From: VFHP01 sp964443385
GTDB taxonomy: Bacteria; Chloroflexota; Dehalococcoidia; Lucifugimonadales; UBA2985
Assembly: GCA_964443385.1 (NCBI GenBank)
Contig: CAYUCO010000072.1
Location: 1-5,654, forward strand
Length of the DNA: 5,654 bases
Direction of reading: 5' to 3'
Shown here: positions 1-5,361 of the stretch, piece by piece
How the letters are laid out: the number at the start of each line of letters is the position of its first letter
Numbering within the stretch: position 1 is the stretch's first letter
Notes under the pieces: generated by a model
Told to the model about the DNA's origin: nothing
Database searches by the model: none
Seen by the model: the letters and a program-made list of their open reading frames with translations, nothing else
Made by a program: the position numbers and the translations under genes

Positions 1-27
1 CTGTTTGATGTATGCTTTACTTATTTC

Positions 28-957
28 TTGACGGAGTTAACTTTGCACTGGATTTCACTAGCTATATCAAGTACGGTTCTGTTTTCTATAGTGGCCGTGC
101 TGGACAAGAAATTACTGGCTCGTTACATACATGACGTAAGAACATTCTATTTTTGTGTAGGTGCGTTCCAATTAATCGTTTCGTTATTCGTGATTCTTAT
201 AAACCCATGGGAATCGAATCCATCCACGCTTACTTTTTTTATTGGATTGTCCTCAGGTATAGTTTGGGCCTTGGGTCTTATGACAATGTTTTTTGGAATG
301 AGCAAATTGGAAGTTTCCAGAGTGATACCCATTTCACACACTTATCCCGTATTTGTCGCAATTATGGCCACATCTTTTTTGGGTGAAACTCTATCGTTCA
401 TACAATATTCTTCTATATTACTAACGGTGTTGGGCGCTGGCTTATTAGCACGAAGTGGTGTTTTATCGGCGGAAACGTCGAATAAAAAGCACGACATAAG
501 AATTTATCTGCTTGTTTTGTTAGGCAGTGTTTTGACCGCTGTAGCTAATGTTACTTACAAATATGCTTTATCTGATATTGAGTTTTGGAATTTATTTGCT
601 ATGCGATCATTCTGTTTGTTTTTCGTTTTGGCCATGGGAGGATTGCACACAAAACTGATACTTGAAGTCAAAATGTTCTGGTGCAATAAGCAATCTCGCT
701 ATTTGTTTATTTTTGTTGAATTTATAACAGCTCCAGTGGCAATGATACTTATGCTCGCAGCATTGGCTGAAGGGCCAGTATCTATGGCGTCGACTTTGTT
801 CTCGACAAGACCTTTGTTTGTGCTTATCATTGGCGGCTTATTGAGCACACAGTATTGGAACATCTTGAACGAACCATTGACCAGGGAAACAATGCCTACC
901 AAGCTACTATTCACATCCATGATCGTATTGGGTGTATCTGGTTTAACGCTGTTTTAA
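28..957 (+). CDS. EamA/DMT-family membrane transporter, start uncertain
   Basis: Predicted inner-membrane transporter of the drug/metabolite (EamA) superfamily. The 309 residues hold about ten hydrophobic helices, at roughly 7-25, 40-58, 69-90, 95-116, 124-142, 158-178, 187-204, 225-246, 250-273 and 291-308. This is the usual two-times-five-helix layout and the usual family length. Each half ends in the family's conserved pattern of an acidic residue followed by a Gly-rich last helix (GE at 119-120 with VLGAG near 134-138; NEPLT at 281-285 with VLGVSG near 300-305). A charged cytoplasmic-type loop (NKKHDIR, 152-158) separates the halves. The substrate cannot be read from the sequence; family members export or import amino acids, sugars or other metabolites. 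The start is a TTG at 28 with no recognisable Shine-Dalgarno sequence, and the frame stays open to base 1, so the true start may lie upstream. The 27 residues from the TTG into helix 1 look like a normal EamA N-terminus, which favours it. It converges on the next gene. Confidence 0.85.
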   Translation: MTELTLHWISLAISSTVLFSIVAVLDKKLLARYIHDVRTFYFCVGAFQLIVSLFVILINPWESNPSTLTFFIGLSSGIVWALGLMTMFFGMSKLEVSRVIPISHTYPVFVAIMATSFLGETLSFIQYSSILLTVLGAGLLARSGVLSAETSNKKHDIRIYLLVLLGSVLTAVANVTYKYALSDIEFWNLFAMRSFCLFFVLAMGGLHTKLILEVKMFWCNKQSRYLFIFVEFITAPVAMILMLAALAEGPVSMASTLFSTRPLFVLIIGGLLSTQYWNILNEPLTRETMPTKLLFTSMIVLGVSGLTLF

Positions 958-979
958 TGGGTTGCCAAAAATTACCGAA

Positions 980-1013
980 CAGGGGTTGCCATATTATATA
1001 CCGGCAACCCCTG
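980..1013. terminator. Perfect hairpin between convergent genes, likely bidirectional terminator
   Basis: The arms CAGGGGTTGCC (980-990) and GGCAACCCCTG (1003-1013) are perfectly complementary over 11 bp, with a 12-nt AT-rich loop. The element lies in the 66-bp gap between the transporter stop and the stop of the minus-strand ThDP gene, as expected for a shared terminator. On the minus strand the hairpin is followed after about 8 nt by a short T-rich run (complement of 967-974). On the plus strand there is no T tract, so plus-strand termination may be weak or Rho-dependent. An extra copy of the left-arm core, GGGTTGCC, occurs at 959-966. Confidence 0.65.
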
Positions 1014-1023
1014 ATTAGGAAAA

Positions 1024-2661
1024 TCAATACCTCGACAGGTTGTTTTCTTCAGAGGTCATAAATTCTATTAGTGCAGGCTTTCCATCTTTCATAGATTCCA
1101 TAGCTCTTTTTATACCCGGTATTACTTCGTTAGGATCTTCTATCCTTTCACTATGTGCTCCCAGAGATTTTGCAAGGTCTGCGTACTCTCCATATAGGTT
1201 TGTAAATCCGAATTTTTCGGTTGCAACCGGATAGTTTCTTGAGTAACCACTGAGTACATGGTTGTTCAGAACAATAGTCAATATGGGTATGTTATGTCTA
1301 ACAGCGGTTTCGATATCCATACCAGCCATTCCTATAGCAGCATCTCCCATTATATTCACCACGAGTTTTTCTGGTGCTCCTAGTTTTGCTCCCATTGCTA
1401 TTCCAAGTCCATATCCTAGCTGTGAGGAGTTTCCCCAGCCCAAGTAACCCCTAGGTGTTGTCGTTTCGAAGAAGGGAATTGTTTGGTCTCTCGGATGTCC
1501 AGAATCGTGAGTAAGTATTGTTTGAGATCTATCAACAGTGTTCATCAAATCCCATATAATACGGTATGGGTTGATTGGCACCTCATTTGATGTCAACAGA
1601 GGCATCCATTCTGCGAGCCATTCATCTTTCACTTTTTTAATTTCTGCTCTTACGTCCTGCGTGTCTTCTCTTCCATTGGCGCCAGCTTGTTTTTTGACCT
1701 CATCGATCAGTTGTCTAATCACCAACTTGGCATCACCGACTACTGCTTGTTGTATTTGATGTTCCTTATTCAAGTCTTTTTCGTCTACAGTGCATTGCAC
1801 TAAAGTTTTGCCAGTTGGTACGGCTATAGATGCCAAATTTGTTGTAAAACTACAGCCTATTCCAAAAACCACATCAGATTTATTGAGAAAATGAGGTACC
1901 ATTTTTGTCATGGTGTTAGCACCTGTGCCTATGGACAAAGGATGGTTCTCTGGGAAGGCACTTTTGCCGGTATTTGTTGTCATAACTGGGGTATTAGTCA
2001 ATTCTGCGAACTCTATTAATTCGTCTGAAGCCTCTGCCCACAGAATACCTTGGCCTGCATATATGACCGGGTTTTTGGATGAGAGCAATATCTTGACTGC
2101 TTCTGCTATATCTGACGGATCCCCAGCACTTTTTACTCCGTTTACTGGTTTATATTGTATAGCGGCTTCATCAATTTGCTCATTTGCAACGTCCCCAGGT
2201 AACTGAAGCATAACTGGTCCCAACCTACCGGAACGCAGGAAGGTATAACCTCGCCTCATCATCTCTGGGATCCTCTCTATCTGGTTTATTTGAGATACCC
2301 ATTTTGTCACGCCTTTATATGCAGCCATAGCATCAAAGTCAGGAGATTGACCTATTTTACTTCTAGCTGTCCCCCCAGGAATCACCAATATAGGGGTGGA
2401 CTCTGCGTATGCATGAGCTATCCCAGCAAAAGCATTTTCTACTCCCGGGCCAGCTTGAGTTACTACTACACCTATTTTGCGACCATTTGTTGCTCTACTA
2501 TAACCATCTGCCATATTTACAGTAGTTCGTTCAGTTCTAGACATAATAGGTTTTATGTCCGCTATTGCTGCAGCTTCAATTAATGTGTTTGCAGGGTAAC
2601 AGAACAAATATTCTGTGCCTTCCATCTTTAGGATATTTGATATTGCTGTGTTGCCGTTCAT
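1024..2661 (-). CDS. ThDP-dependent enzyme, acetolactate synthase-like, divergent active site
   Basis: Cytoplasmic thiamine-diphosphate enzyme of the acetolactate synthase / benzoylformate decarboxylase / 2-hydroxyacyl-CoA lyase superfamily. Its 545 residues show the standard order: N-terminal pyrimidine-binding domain (about 1-170), central domain (about 185-325) and C-terminal pyrophosphate-binding domain (about 370-535). Glu44, just ahead of NMADGYSR, aligns with the catalytic Glu that activates ThDP. The metal/diphosphate motif is GDA at 439-441 with NN at 466-467; Asp440 and Asn467 have the usual 27-residue spacing. It departs from the family norm at the GxPG loop (CYPAN, 21-25), the His before the catalytic Glu (RTER, 42-45) and the third Gly of GDG (Ala441). 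These changes match my memory of a group annotated only as thiamine pyrophosphate-requiring proteins. The substrate is unknown; decarboxylase, carboligase or lyase are all possible. The ATG at 2661 has a strong ribosome binding site five bases upstream. It is divergent from a second ThDP gene. Confidence 0.93.
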   Translation of the reverse strand: MNGNTAISNILKMEGTEYLFCYPANTLIEAAAIADIKPIMSRTERTTVNMADGYSRATNGRKIGVVVTQAGPGVENAFAGIAHAYAESTPILVIPGGTARSKIGQSPDFDAMAAYKGVTKWVSQINQIERIPEMMRRGYTFLRSGRLGPVMLQLPGDVANEQIDEAAIQYKPVNGVKSAGDPSDIAEAVKILLSSKNPVIYAGQGILWAEASDELIEFAELTNTPVMTTNTGKSAFPENHPLSIGTGANTMTKMVPHFLNKSDVVFGIGCSFTTNLASIAVPTGKTLVQCTVDEKDLNKEHQIQQAVVGDAKLVIRQLIDEVKKQAGANGREDTQDVRAEIKKVKDEWLAEWMPLLTSNEVPINPYRIIWDLMNTVDRSQTILTHDSGHPRDQTIPFFETTTPRGYLGWGNSSQLGYGLGIAMGAKLGAPEKLVVNIMGDAAIGMAGMDIETAVRHNIPILTIVLNNHVLSGYSRNYPVATEKFGFTNLYGEYADLAKSLGAHSERIEDPNEVIPGIKRAMESMKDGKPALIEFMTSEENNLSRY

Positions 2662-2666
2662 GATTT

Positions 2667-2673
2667 CCTCCTT
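2667..2673 (-). promoter_or_regulatory. Strong Shine-Dalgarno of the minus-strand ThDP gene
   Basis: Read on the minus strand this is AAGGAGG, a near-complete anti-16S match, five bases before the ATG at 2661. It fixes the start of the gene and is the strongest ribosome binding site in the window. Confidence 0.85.
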
Positions 2674-2795
2674 ATTTTATTGACATAGGGTGAAATAGGC
2701 CGTTTCCATTACATAATACTATCATCACGCTTATTTACCTAGCTATATCCTGTGAAATTTTTTGTTTATATCGCCTTAATTGTATTAGGTATATA

Positions 2796-2804
2796 TGTTA
2801 ATAT
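2796..2804 (+). promoter_or_regulatory. Candidate extended -10 promoter for the plus-strand ThDP gene
   Basis: TGTTAATAT fits an extended -10 element (TG, one base, then TAATAT, four of six matches to TATAAT). The hexamer at the expected -35 position (TTAATT, 2776-2781) matches only three of six bases of TTGACA, so any activity would rest on the extended -10. Transcription would begin near 2811 and give a leader of about 40 nt before the ATG at 2852. AT-rich DNA produces such matches by chance. No comparably good promoter was found on the minus strand in the same gap; a TATAAA (complement of 2765-2770) lacks a -35 partner. Confidence 0.35.
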
Positions 2805-2841
2805 CATCGAGGAAAAACTAAGTTAAACATTAATTTATTAT

Positions 2842-2847
2842 GGAGAA
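2842..2847 (+). promoter_or_regulatory. Shine-Dalgarno that selects the start at 2852
   Basis: GGAGAA lies six bases before the ATG at 2852, ideal spacing for that start. It overlaps the last base of the upstream in-frame ATG at 2840, which has only AT-rich sequence ahead of it. This favours 2852 over 2840 as the real start of the second ThDP gene. Confidence 0.7.
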
Positions 2848-2851
2848 ATTC

Positions 2852-4495
2852 ATGGGACAGCAAAATAGATCGGATGATAAAACTGAGATGACAGGTGGTC
2901 AGGCCCTGATAAATTCGCTATATGAAGAAGGCGTTAGAGTGATATTTGGTTTGCCTGGTGTTCAAATGTATCACGCAGTCATACCAGTATTGGACTATCC
3001 AGATATGAAATTTATTACTACTAGACATGAACAAGCGACAACCTACATGGCTGATGGGTATTCGCGTGCTAGCGGAGAGATAGGAGTTTCTATGGTAGTT
3101 CCAGGTCCAGGCTTGCAAAATGCTTCGGCTGGTATAACTAATGCTTATTCTGCATCGGCTCAAGTATTGGTTATCGCTGGTCAAATAAATAGAGATAAAA
3201 TATCTAAAGACGTGGGGATGTTGCATGAAATAAACGACCAGATAGATATAATAAAGCCGATAACCAAATGGCAATCTAGAGTTTTGGATGCTGATAAAAT
3301 ACAGGATGCAGTCAAGGAGTGTTTTTATCATTTAAGGACTGGTAGACCAAGACCAGTAGAAATAGAAATACCTCCTGAAACACTTTCAGATGTTACTGAA
3401 GTCGGATCTTATGCTTCGGAAGAATTGCCAATAGAGAGCATAGATGGGTCTTCTATAGAGGAAGCGGCAGGATTGCTCGTTTCGTCTTCTAATCCAGTAA
3501 TTTGGGCTGGTGGCGGTGTGAATTTATCTGACGCTTCTACTGAACTTCTGTCTTTAGCTGAATACCTGCAAATCCCTGTTCTAACCACTGCCGAGGGCAA
3601 GGGATCGATATCCGACAAACACTATCTGAGCCTAGGCACACCACAGGGTAGATCTACTGGAGAAAGTAAAGACGAGTTACGGGATTTCTTTAACAAATGC
3701 GATGTTATTTTGGCAATCGGCACGCGTTTCAATACGGCTAATCCCTCGGATTCTCAAAAAGTTATACAGATAGATATTGATCCTGAGGAAATAGGAAGAA
3801 ACAACAATAACACAGTGGGCATAGTCGGAGATGCGAAGAGGGGAGTGGAACAGCTTTTGTTTGCAGTTAAATCCATGACTGAGCCGAGAGTGTCACGTAA
3901 GAAAGAACTAGAAAAGATTGTTTTCAACAGAACTAATAATCCCAAAACCCGTATAGAGCCTCAGGCATCGTTTGTTGAAGCTCTAAGAGAAGGCATACCT
4001 GAAGACGGTATAGTGGTTACTGACATGACTATAATGGCTTATTATGCTCGAGCTCATTTCCCTACTTATCATCCTAGGAGTTATTTTACATCTTCATACA
4101 CTGGTAATTTAGGGTCAGGATATCCGACGGCACTTGGAGTCAAAGTGGCTAAACCAGATAAACCGGTGATAAGTATATCTGGTGATGGAGGTTTCTTGTT
4201 CAATTCGCAGGAATTATCAACTGCAGTGCAGTTTGGTATAAATGTGGTTGCTGTCGTGTTCAATGATGGGGCTTATGGCAATGTAAAACGAGATATGAAA
4301 AATTTATTTGATAATAAGTCTTTGGGAGTAGAACTCGTCAATCCTGATTTTATGAAACTCGCAGATGCTTATGGAGTTATTGGCATGCGGGCGGATACTC
4401 CGGATGGTCTTAAGCAATGTCTACAAGAAGCTGTTTCTATGGAAAAACCGGTACTTATAGAAGTGCCTATAGGCGAAATGCCTTCGCCATTTTGA
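2852..4495 (+). CDS. ThDP-dependent enzyme, acetolactate synthase-like, near-canonical motifs
   Basis: Cytoplasmic ThDP enzyme of the same superfamily as the divergent neighbour, 547 residues from this start. The family core begins at TGGQALINSL (residues 14-23), followed by a canonical FGLPG loop, then RHEQ with catalytic Glu60 and MADGYSR. The central domain spans about 185-325, including NPVIWAGGG. The C-terminal domain carries GDG at 444-446 and FND, with Asn471 and Asp472. Asp472 sits 27 residues after Asp445, where most relatives have the metal-binding Asn. The run RPRPVEIEIPPE resembles uncharacterised acetolactate-synthase-like proteins rather than classical IlvB, which has a GPV-type motif there. 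No regulatory small subunit or other ilv gene is nearby. Decarboxylase, carboligase or acyl-CoA lyase activity is possible and the substrate is not deducible. The start was chosen at the second in-frame ATG because of its Shine-Dalgarno; a start at 2840 would add four residues. It ends 16 bp from the convergent crcB gene, with no hairpin in the gap. Confidence 0.94.
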   Translation: MGQQNRSDDKTEMTGGQALINSLYEEGVRVIFGLPGVQMYHAVIPVLDYPDMKFITTRHEQATTYMADGYSRASGEIGVSMVVPGPGLQNASAGITNAYSASAQVLVIAGQINRDKISKDVGMLHEINDQIDIIKPITKWQSRVLDADKIQDAVKECFYHLRTGRPRPVEIEIPPETLSDVTEVGSYASEELPIESIDGSSIEEAAGLLVSSSNPVIWAGGGVNLSDASTELLSLAEYLQIPVLTTAEGKGSISDKHYLSLGTPQGRSTGESKDELRDFFNKCDVILAIGTRFNTANPSDSQKVIQIDIDPEEIGRNNNNTVGIVGDAKRGVEQLLFAVKSMTEPRVSRKKELEKIVFNRTNNPKTRIEPQASFVEALREGIPEDGIVVTDMTIMAYYARAHFPTYHPRSYFTSSYTGNLGSGYPTALGVKVAKPDKPVISISGDGGFLFNSQELSTAVQFGINVVAVVFNDGAYGNVKRDMKNLFDNKSLGVELVNPDFMKLADAYGVIGMRADTPDGLKQCLQEAVSMEKPVLIEVPIGEMPSPF

Positions 4496-4511
4496 TTTGT
4501 AGAATAAAAAG

Positions 4512-4883
4512 CTATATGTACTTACCGACAAATAATCCTAGCATGGCAGCAAACAGACCTATAACCACGCTTGCTACTAAATTTAATCCTGCTGTATAAA
4601 GCTCTCCCTTTTGTATAATTTGGATAGTGTCTACAGTCAATGTTGAGAAGGTAGTATAGGAACCTAAGAACCCAACTGCCACTACGAGGCGTATTTCGTT
4701 TGACCAATTTGTATGGCTAGCGATCATTCCTATGAAGAGGCCTAGTAAGAATGATCCACTTGTATTTGCAAGAAAAGTCCCTAGAAGATTGGAACCGAAG
4801 TAGTGGGATACATACTGGTTTACACCATACCTAGATACGGCGCCCAATGCTCCGCTCAATCCTATTAGTATTATGTTGTACAT
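4512..4883 (-). CDS. crcB: CrcB/Fluc fluoride ion channel
   Basis: Small membrane protein of the CrcB (Fluc) family, which forms dimeric fluoride-selective channels that let toxic cytoplasmic fluoride leak out. The length, 123 residues, is typical for the family, with four hydrophobic helices at about 2-22, 33-55, 65-88 and 95-120. Signature motifs are GALGAVSRY (11-19), GTFLANTSGSFLLG (35-48, with conserved Asn40) and GFLGSYTTFST (71-81), the segment that holds the central sodium site and pore-lining residues. Within the TTFSTF consensus the first Phe is kept (Phe79) but the second is Leu82. Only one copy is visible; family channels are antiparallel homodimers or heterodimers of two genes. 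The start is secure by frame, because a stop codon lies four codons upstream with no alternative start between, although the Shine-Dalgarno is poor. The cupin gene lies 42 bp upstream on the same strand, suggesting cotranscription. No fluoride riboswitch can be recognised in that 42-bp gap. Confidence 0.95.
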   Translation of the reverse strand: MYNIILIGLSGALGAVSRYGVNQYVSHYFGSNLLGTFLANTSGSFLLGLFIGMIASHTNWSNEIRLVVAVGFLGSYTTFSTLTVDTIQIIQKGELYTAGLNLVASVVIGLFAAMLGLFVGKYI

Positions 4884-4925
4884 GAGACATTTTCATTCAT
4901 GTATATTACATCCAGAGGTGTTTGT

Positions 4926-5276
4926 TTAGGTGGGTACTGATATTTGAGCCGATATTCTAGGTATGTCACCCACAACTTTTGTGATGTGTCCTTCTCCAGT
5001 TAAGTCATCTGCCAGAACTACGTCTCCAGGTCCAAAGAGTCTTGAAGATCCATCTCCCATAGTAATTTCTGATTGGCCTTGTAATGTTATGACATATTGT
5101 CGTCTAGGAGCAGGATGCATATCTATCACGAACCCTGGTGGCTGATAAACGAATTGCATTCCTTGGCTTTCTTCGTTATCAGTTCGCTGAGCCACATCAC
5201 TTATCTCAAATGGTAAGTCTATGTCTTCAAAATGAGACTTCCCGTCACTTCCTGTGAACATTCTTGTTATTTGCAT
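4926..5276 (-). CDS. Small single-domain cupin protein
   Basis: A 116-residue protein that is essentially one cupin beta-barrel, probably cytoplasmic. After a short N-terminal strand region, cupin motif 1 is seen at about 48-67 (His54, then PAPRRQY with Gln60, ending in Gly67) and motif 2 at about 82-97 (GPGDV, then GEGH with His97). The HxH...E pattern of classic metal cupins is reduced: His54 remains, the second His is Ala56, and Gln60 stands near where the Glu is expected. Metal binding is therefore possible but not assured. The HPAPRRQY run recalls a group of uncharacterised small cupins; no reaction can be assigned. The start is the ATG at 5276, seven bases after AGGAG. The TTG codon directly ahead at 5279 would add one residue and is only four bases from that site. 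It probably heads a two-gene operon with crcB, and it is divergent from the lipoprotein gene. Confidence 0.87.
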   Translation of the reverse strand: MQITRMFTGSDGKSHFEDIDLPFEISDVAQRTDNEESQGMQFVYQPPGFVIDMHPAPRRQYVITLQGQSEITMGDGSSRLFGPGDVVLADDLTGEGHITKVVGDIPRISAQISVPT

Positions 5277-5283
5277 CAAAATT

Positions 5284-5288
5284 CTCCT
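5284..5288 (-). promoter_or_regulatory. Shine-Dalgarno of the cupin gene
   Basis: On the minus strand this reads AGGAG, seven bases before the ATG at 5276 and four before the TTG at 5279. The spacing favours the ATG. Confidence 0.7.
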
Positions 5289-5334
5289 AACTATATAATT
5301 TGCTTAAATGGTGATTCTTTTTTAATTTTTACCA

Positions 5335-5340
5335 TATACT
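5335..5340 (+). promoter_or_regulatory. Candidate -10 element for the lipoprotein gene
   Basis: TATACT matches five of six bases of TATAAT and lies in the short divergent gap between the cupin and lipoprotein genes. No convincing -35 hexamer is present 16-18 bp upstream. If used, transcription would start near 5347, about 15 nt before the ATG at 5362 or 48 nt before the TTG at 5395. Confidence 0.25.
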
Positions 5341-5361
5341 TACTTGATTGTCATTGAATTG

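Noticed and set aside
2690..2758. Direct repeat GTGAAAT (2690-2696 and 2752-2758) as a possible operator pair
   Set aside because: Seven bases in AT-rich DNA is within chance, and neither copy has dyad symmetry.
2918..3331. Minus-strand frame of 137 codons
   Set aside because: It lies wholly inside the plus-strand ThDP gene. Its composition (many Tyr, Ser and Ile, no domain pattern) is that of a shadow frame.
1024..4495. Calling either ThDP enzyme acetolactate synthase (ilvB)
   Set aside because: The motifs fit only the broad superfamily, and no small subunit or branched-chain pathway gene is adjacent. A specific name would overstate the evidence.
4496..4511. Terminator between the convergent ThDP and crcB genes
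   Set aside because: The 16-bp gap contains no inverted repeat, and no obvious hairpin was seen at the flanking gene ends.
4884..4925. Possible fluoride riboswitch ahead of crcB
   Set aside because: The gap is only 42 bp and the conserved riboswitch core could not be recognised. It is too short for the aptamer plus an expression platform.
5291..5298. TATATA near the cupin gene as a minus-strand -10 element
   Set aside because: It ends only a few bases before the Shine-Dalgarno, so transcription would begin inside or after the ribosome binding site.
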